Of a stretch of DNA of 64,000 nt, positions 11,891 to 24,500 are shown one piece after another; position 1 is the stretch's first letter; every line of letters begins with the position of its first letter. The DNA is from Aspergillus flavus. Taxonomy: Eukaryota > Ascomycota > Eurotiomycetes > Eurotiales > Aspergillaceae. The notes under the pieces are model-generated. The model saw only the letters and a program-made list of their open reading frames with translations. It did no database searches and was not told the origin of the DNA. The stretch spans positions 3,100,001 to 3,164,000 of the forward strand of contig NC_092410.1 in NCBI RefSeq assembly GCF_009017415.1. The letters are read 5' to 3'. A program made the translations under genes and the position numbers.

Positions 11891-12936
11891 ATGACACCCT
11901 ACATCGGAGACACGGCGGATCCCTCGTCCGAACCGGTCAAGCATGGCGACTGGCGGGACGAATTCGACGCCAAAGGTTATGTTGTACTTAAGAATGTTGT
12001 GCCCAAAGAACGGGCGCTCTACTATCGCCAGAAGATGCTGGATTGGCTTGGATCTTTTGATAACGGCTTCAATATCAATGATAGGAGCACTTGGACCGAG
12101 GAGAACCTGCCGTGGAGCTTTAAAAATGGCATGTATCTCAACTATTGCGCCGCGCACGAAAAGTATGTTTGGGACGCAAAGCAAGAGCCGGGTGTCTTGG
12201 ATGCCTTTGCCAAAATTTGGGGTACGGACGAGTTGATCGCATCCTACGATACCGTCAACATTACTCTTCCTAATGCCGCAGAGATGGGCGGCACAAAGCC
12301 ATGGCCACATGTTGATCAAGCGCCTGAGAGAAATGGAATGCACTGCGTCCAAGGCTTTATCAACAGTAAGTAGGTCCAGAACAGGGCAGGAACTCGAAGA
12401 TGCTAACTCATGTGCGTCTCGCAGTGTCTGAGGCTGGACCAAAGGACGGTGGCCTGGTTGTTATGGAGGGCAGTGCCCCGTTGTTCGAAAAGTTCTTCAA
12501 AGGATTTCCGCCAGACAGGACCAAAGGTCCACTCGCCGCCCTCCACTATGACTTTTACCCTTTTCAGGATGAAGACCTTAAGTGGTATGAGGCACGGGGA
12601 TGCAAGATTGTCAAGGTCTGCGCCGAGCCGGGCGACCTGGTCCTGTGGGATTCCCGACAGATGCGCTACGCTGTCTATCCTGAAACCGATCTTACCCGCA
12701 CCGTCATTTACACCTGCTATACGCCTGCAGCTTGGATATCACCAGAAGACCTGGAGAACAAGAAAGAAATTTTCCATAAGTGGGAAGCTACCACACATTG
12801 GCCACATATCAACATTCATTCGCATGGAAAGCATATGATTGATGGTGAATTGGATCCGTTGGAAAGGGCAGAACCGTTGGAAAAGCCTGAGATGACAGAC
12901 AAGCTGGAGAAACTCGCAGGGTTGAAGCCGTATTAA
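11891..12936 (+). CDS. Fe(II)/2-oxoglutarate dioxygenase, phytanoyl-CoA dioxygenase (PhyH) family
   Basis: Two exons, 11891-12365 and 12425-12936, with a 59-nt GTAAGT..GCAG intron carrying a GCTAAC branch site, give 328 residues. The jelly-roll iron site begins with HVD in WPHVDQAP; a distal His and the 2-oxoglutarate-binding Arg should lie in the second exon (LVLWDSRQMRYAV region and after). Members hydroxylate, desaturate or rearrange small molecules in the cytosol. The gene sits between a hydrolase and an MFS transporter on the same strand, which suggests a tailoring or degradative step on a shared substrate. I could not decide which exon-2 histidine is the metal ligand; the fold assignment is firm, the reaction is not. 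Confidence 0.8.
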
Positions 12937-13316
12937 TTTAGAAAGCGACTCCTGTGTGAACCTGCATTGTAGGTGATAATAGAAGGCTATTACATCCGTG
13001 GATATCGGGTTATAAGGAAATAGTGGAAGCAATAAGCATCTCCCCTTCTTCTCAAATCTAAAATCCCACACACGCACAAACACACACCGTAATACTGGAA
13101 ATTTCGTTAAGGAACACTTTGTGCATATCATCTCGGCGTAAGTGACTGTAAAATGAACGGATCGCTTTATTTCCTCCGCTCCGGCTTGACGCTCACAGGG
13201 AGTCCTCGTCCTCCGATAGGTCACCAGTGAGTTCTTGTCTACTGTGAGGCATTAAAAGCACTGGTATTATTATTGGCCTTGGTTACCCAAAATACTCGAA
13301 ATCGACACGACCAGCC
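12937..13316. other. Short intergenic region
   Basis: 380 bp between the dioxygenase stop and the MFS transporter start. It contains an ACACACGCACAAACACACAC-like AC-rich patch near 13065-13087 and no recognisable gene. Confidence 0.5.
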
Positions 13317-15110
13317 ATGGAGGCAAAAAGCACCTCGGAAGTTCAGATTGAAGATGTTGAGACTTTCAACAACAAGGTCTACAACCAGGTCGTTGGCAGC
13401 ACCAAGCTCATCAATGACTCTGAAGTGGTCCTCGTACCTACTCCATCAAATGATCCCAACGGGAAGGGCTTTGACTGTACCCATTCTTCCTCCGCTGTTC
13501 TAACACCTATCATACAGACCCTTTGAACCTGCCGGTATGGCAAAAGTATGTCATTCTATTTATCGTTGGCGCCTTTGCGGCGACAGGAAACCTGATGACC
13601 AGTGGTATGAGTGCATTTCTACCCGCGGTTAGAGCCTCGTACAATGGCGACCCCAAAACGAACGACCTCATTACTTGGCCGGCGTTTTTCATGGGCATTG
13701 GGAATCTCATCGCAATACCACTGTCCTACGCCATCGGGCGAAGACCTATATACTTGTTTTCGTCCATTCTGCTGGCTTTTGGCTGCCTGTGGTGTGCGAA
13801 GAGTGAAAGCCTCGAGTCGCACATAGCAGGTCGAGATCTTATGTCCATCGCTGCCGGCACTTGCGAAGCACTTTGCCCCATCATTGTCAAAGAGATTTTC
13901 TTTCTACATGAGCGGGGCAAAGCTATTGCGGCGTTCAGTGCACTACAGGCTGTTGGAACCGCTGCCTTGATCATCGCGAGTCTGTATATTGCATCTGATT
14001 CCCACCTTGGGTGGAGGTGGTGGTACGGTATTTTTGGATGCGTCAGCGGAGCAGTGGCTCTTCTCAGCATCATATTTGTCAAGGAGACCAAGTACACCCG
14101 ATCCATGGAAGCCCTAAACGGTGAGGGGATCGAATTGGAGGGCGTTTTGGTTCCAGTGACAACACGTACAACCCGTGAGCTTGATGTCGTTAACTATCGC
14201 TTACGCAGCTTCTTCCGAGACATGGCACCCTGGTCGGGCAACGCGGAGTGGTCACTCACTATTGACTGTTGCAAACAGATGTGCCAGGTCGTCCTCTTTC
14301 CGAACGTCGTTTGGCTTATCTTGTTGTGAGTTGGCACACCGTACCGCACCACAATATGGATCCTGACACTGACAATAAGTAAGAAATTCTGCTGGTCTTG
14401 GTATATATGTCCTCATGTCGGCGCTCTTTGCAGAAGTGCTCGTGAAGCCGCCGTTTCTGTGGGGATTCAACACGCTTGGCTATGTCTTTACGGGTCAGAT
14501 CGTCACCGCGGTAGCTGTGCCTATTGTCTGCGGGTACTTCAGTGATCAGATTACAAAATTGCTAAGTAAGAGAAACAACGGCGTCAGTGAGGTAAGTTGT
14601 ATCTTCAACCAAGCTACCCGTCTATGTGCTCATATAGACTAGCCGGAATACCGTCTTCTTGCGGTCATTCTTCCCACGGTTGCAATCTTACTCTCTACCA
14701 TAATTTACGGCAAAACCGCTGGACACCCCAAGAACTGGACCTGGGCGGGCATTGCGGTCACCCTGAATTTCGAGTACTTTGGCTTCGTGGGCATTGTTGT
14801 TTCTTCCTTTGTCTACTGCATGGATGCGTACGTTCGGGTTGATGCATAATACAAAAAGGCTGCCTTACTGAACGATTACAGATATCCCCAACGCGTCGAT
14901 GCTACTCTTGTGTTGATTTGCTCGTGCCGTGGATTTATCGGGTTTGGTATTTCCTACGGGGCTATTGCATTCGTGCATAAAACGGGATATGAAGGAGCCT
15001 TCAACATTTGTGCGGGGATTATGGCTGCGCTGATGGTTATCGGTATCTTCATCTACATCTTTGGCAGACAGATTCGGAGGAGGACCCAAAAGTTTGCAGG
15101 AGGTACCTGA
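13317..15110 (+). CDS. Major facilitator superfamily transporter (12-TM type)
   Basis: Five exons (13317-13476, 13518-14325, 14384-14591, 14643-14827, 14882-15110) give 529 residues. The first intron is only 41 nt but has a CTAAC branch site and CAG acceptor. The first helix follows LPVWQKYV; the RRP loop (GRRPIY) between helices 2 and 3 is the MFS signature, and the sixth helix is followed by an acidic cytosolic loop. About twelve hydrophobic segments are visible. It is a plasma-membrane or vacuolar carrier for a small organic substrate. Position among a dioxygenase and an FAD monooxygenase suggests export or uptake of the compound these enzymes act on. Confidence 0.85.
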
Positions 15111-15928
15111 ATGGTCGGGGAAACGATATACTGTTACGAAGTGGTGGGTAAAGGACCTGCAATCAATGGGAAGCTTTGGTGGAATTCTTGGGCGGCCAAG
15201 TGGAGCCAGTTCGTGCAAATTAAAACTATTCAGTTAAGCAGACATTCTAAAACTCGCGATGTATTTGGGAACAGGCAGGCTCTTTGATGGGGGCTATCCG
15301 GCATTTTAGTGTATCACTAAAGCCCTACACTGAGCCTGACAGGTATTGCTGATCGAAGCCGTTGAACGTCCACATGACGGACTGAGAGGGGTTAAAGTTT
15401 CACTACCCCGGAGTAGAAACCCTAATATACGCACGGCATATCATCGATGGTCCTTCCCGGACGGCTCCTAGGAGGTAAGTCCCTTTTTGGGGGCAAGACT
15501 CCACGGGCCCCATTAGAGGATAGGCTGCATACCTAGTGTCTTACCTGTAGGGTAGTACATAGTGCCGAGCTTGCAATCCAACCAACGCTAACCGACAGGC
15601 AAAAATCCGGGGCAGCCCATTGGCATCCTAGCGAATAGGATTTGCCGGGTTACGTGTAGGGAGGTTGGAATATCGGACGAATCCTCTAGCTCCGGGGGCT
15701 AAGAGCCGTCGCGGTTCAAGCGGTGGTAGTAGTATCTGCAACGAAAATATACCTCAGCCATAACAAAAAAGGTCCAGTAAATGTGAGTATTGAATTGACA
15801 AGGCACAGAGACTGCGGCTGTGTCTTGACTTGCTTTGAGCCTATCCTCTTCCCCCACTTCCCTTGGGTCAGCACAACGCCCTGTACTCCCTAGGTCTCAT
15901 ACCAAAGGAAGACAAACCAAAAAACAAA
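15111..15928. other. Intergenic, no gene seen
   Basis: 818 bp between the transporter and the FAD monooxygenase, with several G- or C-rich short blocks. A GCCGTCGCGG near 15706 is close to, but not the same as, the CCGTCGG element found further right. No open frame or RNA gene could be supported. Confidence 0.5.
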
Positions 15929-17415
15929 ATGCCAAAACTCAAGGTGATCATAGTCGGCGGCGGTCTCGCTGGCGCCTGCATGGCGAATGGACTCGTCAAC
16001 AAGGGCAACGACCTATTCGATGTCACCGTCTTCGAGCGCGACACGGAAAGCTCGGGCCGAGACGGGTATCAGATTCGGCTTGGAGCGCATGCGCTGATGG
16101 GATTCAGAGCCTGTTTGACGGAGGAGCAGTATAGGGAGCTGCTCCTTTGCTTCGGGCGCTCTGGCGGCGTGGTATCATCTGCACCGGCAATCTACAATAC
16201 GGAAATGGAACTCCTGCTCGACCTGGGCAAATTCCCAGCTTATGAGAAGAGCGCTCCGATTGGGCGTGCTCGACTCCGTGATTTCCTCCAGGCTCCCCTA
16301 CGCCAGAAAGGCATCATGAGGTACGGCAGGAAATTCGTGCGATTTGAAGTGATCGACGACGAAGAGACACCAGGTCAAAGCAAGATCAGGGCTCATTTTG
16401 AGGACGGGCCGAGCGAGGACTGTGATATTCTACTCTCGGCGGAAGGGAGTGGTAGTCGTGCTAACAAGCAGCTTGGCTGTAACAATATCATCGAGGACGG
16501 CTCCCTCGGCGCGGGCTCACTGCTTGGGAAATGTCACCTCCCTTGGAGCGTCCTCCGTACCCTTCCACGGCCTCTCATTGAGAAAGGCACGATATTCACT
16601 ACCGCCGCGAGTGCAATGCTCTTTGCAGCAGCCTACCTTCCTGACAGCTTGGCACCCTCACAGAAAGCTTCCGTGTCGGGGGACCTGAGTGGCTTAAAGA
16701 AGCCGAGTAACTACGATGAGGAACAAGCATTTCTGATGGTCGGATTTGGCTGGATGGAAGGGCCCTCCTCCATTGAGGCTATACAACTACCAGACACGAA
16801 GGCTTTTATGCGGGAAAAGCTTGCGGAGACGAGATGTCATCCGGATTTCTTCAAGCTCATCGATGCGCTAGATCCCGACGCAATTCAAAGTGTCCCATGG
16901 AGATACGCTAAAACCATACCAGTGGACTGGAGGCGCAATCTTCTATTGGGCAAGGAGAGCAGCCTGGATCGGAGCATCGCCAACCCCCGAGTGTGGCTTA
17001 TCGGTGACGCCATCCACCCGATGCTCCCTTCGAGAGGAATGGGAGCGAATCAGGCAATTCACGACACAGCAGATGCTCTTGGCCCTCTATTGGAGCTTGC
17101 AAAGCAGAAGGATCGGATCGGATTGTTATTTGATGATGATATCCGCGTCCAAGTGGGTGTGTACGAACGGGCAATGATTCCAAGAGCATTCACCTGGGTC
17201 AAGAGAAGCTCTGCACAAGTGGTACGCGCCTAGCCCCTTGTTAAAGTGACCAAATGCAATGCTAATGACCCGTTCAGTTACCTAACATGGATAGTTTCAA
17301 AGGGAAAGCTGTAATTGCAGGTCTTCGTCTTGTTCTGGTGGTCGTCGGTGGCCTTATGAATGTCATGAGGTTCTTGGGCTGGAAGCCGACGGATGATGCC
17401 CCTGAGCTCCCTTGA
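15929..17415 (+). CDS. FAD-dependent monooxygenase with C-terminal membrane helix
   Basis: Two exons, 15929-17221 and 17278-17415 (56-nt intron with a GCTAATGAC branch), give 476 residues. The N-terminus carries the FAD-binding GxGxxG (VIIVGGGLAGA). The second FAD motif GD..HPM (LIGDAIHPMLPSRGMGAN) is near residue 355, and GRARLRDFL corresponds to the aromatic-hydroxylase arginine region. The last exon codes for a hydrophobic helix (AGLRLVLVVVGGLMNVM), so the enzyme is probably membrane-tethered. I chose the ATG at 15929, in a good context right before the Rossmann strand, over the one at 15863. Such enzymes hydroxylate or epoxidise aromatic or polyene substrates. It is convergent with the next transporter. 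Confidence 0.85.
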
Positions 17416-17548
17416 TAGTCACTTATATAGTCGTTGAACACTTGTGCAATTACAAATAATAGGATTTAATGTAGAATTGTATTTGTCTCACCAGAAAGTT
17501 GTAACCCGGCCAACATACTAGCTATCTGACAGAAACTGTTTTCCAACA

Positions 17549-18940
17549 TCACACCTTCGCCATTCGCATTCCAACCTGAGTATATCGCGCGGCGCCGAAT
17601 GCTACAGCAGAAGCAACCATAGTCACGCCACAGAAGACCTGAAGACCCAGAAAATCAGTGCTACTATCCTGACCCCGGATCAGGGCGCCCCCAAGCGGAG
17701 AGCCAGTCAATGCGCCAAAGGCGTTGATCAACTGCGCAATCCCGAGCCCGGTTCCAATCTCCTCAAAATCACTGATTTGAGTCACGCACGACGGGAAGAG
17801 CGTCACATAGCCACCGGATCCAAGCCCGAAGCATACGGCATAAATGATCACCGCTGCTGTACTATTGCTCCCGGGGATCCATAGAGCCAATGTCGTGATT
17901 CCAGACATGGCTGTGATGGCGATGATGCAGTTGAACCGCCCGAAACGGTCGGCGGCGACGCCCATAAGTAGTCGACCGATGAGGCTGACTGCATTGATTA
18001 TCGGGAGGAGGTAGGGAACAAGCGTGGGTGATACCCTGTTCGCCTGCGCCTGGATAATGATATAATTCAAAGGCAGGAACATTCCCCAGAAGTATAGAAA
18101 CCCGCCAAGCACAGTCAATACCATCTTCAATTCCCTAAGGGGCCGGATATAGTCCGTGACGGAGATTGGACGCCAATTAGGTGGCAATCGAGTCTTCACC
18201 GTTGCGCATGCTATACCACAGAGAGCCAAGAACATGAAGCCGAGGACACGGAGAGTCCAGCTGAACCCAATCGATTGGAACAACCGGGTCATCATGATAG
18301 GCAAGACAACCCCCGCGAGGGACGATCCGGAGTTCACAATACCGAATATCGTGCCTCGACGCTTGTAGAACCAGGCCGTTGTGGAGGTCAGGCTAGCATT
18401 GAAGACAGCCCCGGACCCGATCGAACTTAAAATGGCCTGAGAGATAAAGATTTGATAATATTGCCTCGACAGAGAGGTCATCATAAGTCCAAAGCAATAG
18501 AGAGGAGTTCCAAGTAGAAGTAGCCATCTAGGACCATACGAATCATACAGACGTCCCCACTGTTTTGGTTCAGTATATTGATATGCAATATCGTAATGGA
18601 GGAGTCAGGAACATTCAAGATAACTCACCAAGATCGAGCTTCCGACCTGAAGAAACACCTGTACACTTGTGATCCAGCTTATCTGACTGGCAGTGTATTT
18701 TTCTAGTGGTCCGTTCTTGTAGTACTCCAGGAACACGCCTATGCAGGTAATAAGACCAAATGTACAAAACAAAGCACACCATGCTCCAAAGACCACAAGC
18801 CATGCCTGTCGTCCTCCCTCTGGGAAATCAGAGTGCGTTGTATCTTGCTGGATAATTGGAATCTCTGTCGAGGTACCTATGTCTGATTTCTCGAACCGTT
18901 GTTGTTCCCGGTAGTGAGAACGGGTTGGACATTCCGCCAT
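17549..18940 (-). CDS. MFS transporter, monocarboxylate (MCT/SLC16)-like
   Basis: Two exons, 18940-18629 and 18559-17549 (69-nt intron), give 440 residues. A polar N-terminal tail ending in [18 protein letters not shown] is typical of fungal MCT-like proteins: the conserved DGG-x-x-AW motif here appears as EGGRQAW. About twelve transmembrane segments follow, with the MFS loop AADRFGRFN. Fungal members move monocarboxylates, riboflavin or secondary metabolites. A CCGTCGG element lies 387 bp upstream of the start, shared with the genes to the right, which hints that this transporter belongs to that regulon. Confidence 0.85.
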
Positions 18941-19554
18941 GTTTGGGTTAACTAAGCAACGTAGGACTCGAATTTGACGGTGGGGGTCTTTTCCTGGGTT
19001 TAGAAAAGAGCTAAAGAGGTAGAAAACAACCGAAAGACAATCGTGTATCTATGAGAACTGATCTCTCAGCCAGCCGTACATCCACAGGTTGGATGAGCTT
19101 CGTATACAGCACTAGTATGTACATACACTCTCATGTGGGGTGTCTTGATTCCGATTGGCCGGAACTTTTCCGGAATCAATAGGAGTGGAGGTGAAGTAAC
19201 AACTCTGTCCGAATGATAGTCACCGGCGCAGGTCCGGTTATACATATCAAATCCTCCAGCCGGAGCCGTGCCGGAGACAGGCTTCTGTTTGATTCCGTAG
19301 GCTTAGCCCTGCAAGGCACAAGTACTCCGTCGGTTCAATGGCTCATCATGGAAAATACGCGCTTACTATTAATTAGCGCACATATCGATAGTCCATCTAT
19401 GTCAATTTCACAGGGTCCTTGACAGATTAGCAAAGCCAAGCGTAGTACTGCGGGCTTTAAACAGCAAAGAAAGCGTCTTGCTACGTATCTACGTCCGTTG
19501 AGTCGATTGAGGGGATAGAAGTGTGATTGCTGATTAATCTATCGGTTGGCTGGC
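18941..19554. other. Upstream region of the MCT-like transporter
   Basis: 614 bp between the transporter start and the 3' end of the lactamase-fold gene. It contains one CCGTCGG element at 19327-19333. The short frame at 19213-19422 has no protein features. Confidence 0.5.
19327..19333 (+). promoter_or_regulatory. CCGTCGG element upstream of MCT-like transporter
   Basis: Everted CCG-T-CGG repeat, the kind of site bound by Zn2Cys6 dimers, 387 bp upstream of the transporter start. It is one of ten exact copies in upstream regions of this part of the window. Function is inferred only from recurrence. Confidence 0.35.
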
Positions 19555-20752
19555 CTACAGGTCCAACCTATAGACCTCGGCATGTGTTAGATGCAAGACC
19601 TTTGACGCCGTTTCCTTCTCGACTGCGGCCGTGGCAGCCAGGGTGTCGATTCTGTATGGTGGAATGCAGCTATGGAGAGTCAGCCTGGGGGTTATCTTAG
19701 CGTCTATGCTGCCATGTTACCTTTCATCATGCAAGCACCATATCACTTGAGAGGGGCTCCCGAGCCATTGTATCTCCTGTAATGCAAACTCAGCTGCGGA
19801 TCCATCGAAGGGTTTTCCATTGAGGTTTGCCCGGCCGGCGATTCCCAAAATGGCCACATCTGGTTTGGGTTTCAAATCTTTTAGGATACCCTCATAGCCG
19901 CCCAGATGGGCGCTCCAAAGCAACGCCTTGCCCTCGACGAGAAAGTTATACATCAGCTGCCCTCCGTCACAATGAGAGAATACGTTGCGTTTCCGATCAC
20001 TGACGTACTCAACAAACGACCGTTGCCCTTCGCTTTGCTGTTCCACTGGCATAAGCTCACCCAACCTCAGAAGCCCGTGTTTCATACCCAGCGTGATATC
20101 CAAGGTGCAGGTAAAGGGGGTTGCTGCGCCAGTATAGACGGTCCCGGTATCGATTATCTCCGGGTGACCCGATGGCATTAGGCAGTGCAGAGAAGGCCAG
20201 ACTTCTACAGACAATGCCGCGAGTTCATGCACGGGGAATACGGGGCCACCAGGCGGGCCCGGGGCTCTCAGGGCTACGTTGCCCTTGGCCTTATCTCTGA
20301 TTTCACGCGTAAAAAGAGGAATCCGCTCACCACCGGAGACGGGCAGCAGCAGCTCTTCAGGAACCCCGGCTTGTCTGAGGCAATTGATCGCTTCGCCGTT
20401 CGCTATTACAGTGGCGCCGGTGCTGATTGCAATTCGATCCGCTCCAGGAAGGCTGGTGGTGACGATAAGTGTATTGCGGATATTAATCTGCCTATGCTTG
20501 TGGCATCGGTGGAGATACCTACTGATCAAAATGTGCGTGCGATATGAAGATGTAGTCAGCATCTGTCACCTGGTCAACTGCCAGGTATACTGGCAGGACT
20601 GAAGGCCTATCTAGCCACGTATCTAGGAAGATCGTAACTCCTCTGATTCGGAGCCGAAACGTCGTCGCCCCTAATTTATTTTCCCAGTCAGCTAATGAAG
20701 AATACACCAGCAATTTCAACTGACCGAACCATTCAAGGGTTGTATGCTTCAT
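19555..20752 (-). CDS. Metallo-beta-lactamase-fold hydrolase
   Basis: Three exons, 20752-20523, 20452-19721 and 19669-19555 (introns 70 and 51 nt), give 358 residues. Splicing the first intron creates the metal motif HxHxDH (SHAHFDH), followed by LPGADRIA; without it the last His is lost, which supports the splice site. Further zinc ligands should be at SGHPE and SHCDGG. The ATG at 20752 is chosen because the preceding frame lacks family features. The fold hydrolyses lactones, lactams, thioesters or phosphoesters. A CCGTCGG element lies 207 bp upstream. With an amidase, a CYP505 and two transporters nearby, a lactam- or lactone-opening role is possible but unproven. Confidence 0.8.
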
Positions 20753-21521
20753 TGGGTACTGGTTCTTGATATGAGTTTCACTGCATATATAAGAGAGGAT
20801 GGAGACACCGGATTTCAGAAAGTGAACAACCTCGAGGATGGGATTTAGATGTAGAAGTATGGCATCTTCAGCGGCCCACCGCGAGTGTACGATGCTTACC
20901 TGGGGCTGGCTATGGTCGTATTCGCCCCACCGGCACGCTGGTATCTTCCCCCACCCGTGCCGACGGAAATCCCCAGCCGAAACCAACCGAGCCAAGCGAT
21001 TGCACTACTGAGACATAAGAGATTATGGAGCCGATTCATACTCCCGACTTATTGCATCGCTGCGGGACCCTGGTGGTAAGCGAAGTGCGAAGAATCAAAG
21101 CTGTCTAGCTTTGCTAGTCCATCTCATGAGGAGAGTCTCGACGATGCATCATCGGCATGGCAGTTGAAGTCTGAAGAAAGAACTATACAATAGTACAAAC
21201 ATATACCCTTTTCCACATCAGTATATGATAGAGCTGGAGGACTGCGAGGTAGATGATTGTTGTTCTTAATTCAAACTATCTGATAAACAGAGAAAGGCAT
21301 TATATGACTGCGTCAGGTGACTCATCAGGTGACTGACAGTAAATAAATATTCTTCTTGAGCTACGAGGTCTCGGCCACCACACAGAGCTTTACATCAGCA
21401 CTAGAATAATTCGCATTGGTTCTTTGCGGAGGTATTACTCCAAGAGAAAGCCAATATATACACATAATATTCTCTCAGTCCACTGTACCAGGTCACCAAC
21501 GGCAGTAGACCAGACTACAAG
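20753..21521. other. Upstream region of the lactamase-fold gene
   Basis: 769 bp between the lactamase-fold start and the CYP505 stop. It holds one CCGACGG element (20960-20966). A direct repeat of GTGACTCATCAGGTGACT type occurs around 21315-21335. The open frames here lack family features. Confidence 0.5.
20960..20966 (-). promoter_or_regulatory. CCGTCGG element upstream of lactamase-fold gene
   Basis: Reads CCGTCGG on the minus strand, in the same orientation as the gene and 207 bp upstream of its start. Same element as at 19327, 25220, 28164 and other positions. Confidence 0.35.
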
Positions 21522-24500
21522 TCATATAAAAGTCTCAGCTATATATCGCCGCGCGAGTTCTTCTGTCGGTGTAGGAGAAACAATCTTTGAAATTATCGCC
21601 TTCACCCCTTCATTCATTCTAACGCTGCCGCAGACGAAGACCTTAGCATCTTGTCCCCAAAGCGTTTTCACCCTCACTCTTTCCATCCATAGCAAATCTT
21701 GGACGTATTTGCAGCCATGGCTCTCGCTCTGAGCTCTGCTAAAAGCTCTAAAGAGCGTTACCACCCCTTGTTCCTCGAAAGCATCCAACTCCTCGCGATA
21801 GAGATCATCCAAGTCAGCTCTCCTGCAACCGAAAAACAGGAAGGCCGGGGGTAAGATGATTCCTTCCTTCTGTCGGACGGATCTTTCCTGGACAAATGCG
21901 CGGAAGGGTGCAATGCCTGATCCAGCGGCAACCATGATTATGGGGTGAGAGCACGACTCATCTGGGAGTCGGAAGTCAGGATTTGCCTGCCGCAGAGACA
22001 CTCGGAGGATCGACCCGGGGGTGCAGCTCGCTAGGTAGTTTGATGCTACCCCAGCACAGTTTCTAGGCCCGCCAACGTCTGCTCTCTCCATAACGGAAAC
22101 AGTCAATGAAGCCTGGCCACGGTTCAATCGCGGAGATGAGGAAATGGTGTATTGGCGGGGCCGAAGGAGAGGCAACATCTGGATATAATGCTGAATTTCA
22201 ATCGAGGGTACGGAATAGCTTTCTAATATGTCCAATAGGGACAAATGGTTTCCCCGGACTTCCGTTGTGTATCGATCTGTGGCGAGGGCTTCAAGATACT
22301 CTGCAGTTTTCTCATCGGTGGCTTTCGCAGCCAACGATCTCAAGCTCTGTTGAAGGAAGGTCAGTCCATTATATCAGTAATGTGCAGGGCCCTAGATACA
22401 CGTACAGTGGGCGTAGCCACTTGATTCAATTCCACATAGCCGCTCAACAGGTCGTGGGCAGATATAGGGGTATCTGTCGGCAAGGAGGTGGCACTGCTAG
22501 AAGTAATATACAAAATGGTATCTGAACCGATTTGGAAAAGTGAAAGTACCCGCTGCACACTCTGCCGAGAGTTAAGGGGCAAAATGGCTAGATGATCACC
22601 AGGACGGTAGTTCATTGTATCTGGCAGGGCCAGCTCAACATGGACTTTCTTAGTGGTTTCCGCGGATGTCAACACGCGAACTTGATGAACGACAGCTGTT
22701 TCGTGAGCAGCGCGCAACGTGTAGGGTGATCGAATGGTTATCCTGGTGCTCTTTCCAGTCCCATCCGATGAGTTATGGCGCGCAAGATTGAAGGCAGCCT
22801 CAAGACCAGGCCAGACGCTCCTTTCCGACCATGACTCTAATTCCGCGAAGGGGTCATCTTCTGCAGTATCCGCCGACCCTCGCGGGGCTAGACGAGCTCC
22901 ACCATGTTCCGCCATTGTAGTATCTATGAGGGTGGGAATTTTATAGAAGGTGGTCGACCAGTCGTGATGTCCTGGCAAACCTGTCAGTCATTACCCATAT
23001 ATGAGCGAGAGGTGATGAGTCTACCGCATCCGAAGACGGCGTACTGAATCCCTTCCAGGTCATTCCCCTCTAGGGACTGGAGCCACTTGACAAAATGCCG
23101 TGCGTTTTCAGGCGGCCTTCCATCGTATGATCCAGTGACAATTATCACCGGTTGGCCTCGGGGAAGTCGGCGGTGCTCGATTGCGTCCATAGGTTGTACC
23201 TTGCATACGAATCGGCCCTTGCTGCTCATTTCGATGGCCAATCGATGGGCCAGGGCCTCGCAAGTTCCGCTGTTCGAGCCATAAAGGATGGTTGCTGGTT
23301 GGGATTCTACCGTCTCATGCTTTAAGGACATTAGGCCCTCAGGGTGTGTACTGTTTGTTTGGAGCGCTAATCGGGCGTGGAGCACGTTTCGGCCCGGTCG
23401 TGGTGTTGCATAGGCCCACAGGTTATCTGGTTTTATAGTGAGCGACTCTTTGAGTTTTAAGGTATAGCCCCTGTCAACCAAATCGAGACTAAAGCTCTGC
23501 AGAATCAAGGCCAGGATCTGTATGTTGCACATAGTTGCCTTAGTATACGAGCGGCTGGTAGACATGGCCGTCAAGGGGAACAGGCAATACAGAACGGACT
23601 AACCATCAGGGCCTCCTGCCACGCAAAAGCCCGCCCAATGCAACTCCTTTTACCATTACCGAAGGGTTTCCACGAGTTGGCCGGGAGCTTTTGGAAGTGT
23701 TCATCGAACATCCTTTCCGGGCGAAACTCATCTGCGTCAGACCCGTATACGGCAGGATCTCGATGCACAGCCGCGAGGAACACATCTAGTGAGTCTCCTG
23801 GTTTGACTTCGTATTTGCCCCCAATGATCTCCGGTTTATAGGGCGTGACGCTAAACCCAGGTGCGGTGGGCATTAATCGTAAAGTCTCACGAAGAATAGC
23901 ATTGAGGTATTTCAGCATTGAGAGGTGCTCAATCGTGAGCTCTTGGTCGCCCACGACATCGTCTACCTCATGAGCTGCCTTGGCCATGGCATCAGGCGTT
24001 GTCAAAAGGTAGTACACCGCAAACGACAGGAGCCCTGAAGTAGTCTCGTGGCCAGCGACTAAAAATGTCAGGATGTTATCGATGATCGATTCGTCGCTTA
24101 ACGCATCCCCAGATAAGCTGTCTCGAGAGGTCAGCATTGTGTCAAGTAGGTCATTCTTGTGATCAAGGTTCGTCTGCCGGCGCTCAGTAACAATTTCGCG
24201 ACACACGGTGCGCATAAGATCAATATCTAATTGAGTCCTCCTCTTCGCACGAACACGAAGGTTGCTGATAAATGAAGGCAGGGTTGCCTGTGTTTCCGCC
24301 TCTTTCAGGAATCTGACCATGCTCTTGATGAAGGGATGAAAGTCCCCTTCGGAATAGAAGCTGTTGAATCGGTAGCCCATCGCACATAACGCGATGGTAT
24401 CAAGAGTAGTGCGAGTGAAATCGTCAACCAGATTCAAGGGCCTCCTTGGACCATAGCGCTGCCTAACAATCAAGAACTCCTCAGCCAAAGCATCTGAGAG

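Noticed and set aside
15702..15711. GCCGTCGCGG upstream of the FAD monooxygenase as a further regulon site
   Set aside because: An extra base separates the half-sites, so it does not match the one-base spacing of the other copies.
20523..20752. Loss of the last metal-ligand His in the lactamase-fold enzyme (open frame reads HFDQ)
   Set aside because: Splicing the 70-nt intron at 20453-20522 turns the codon into His and restores HxHxDH.
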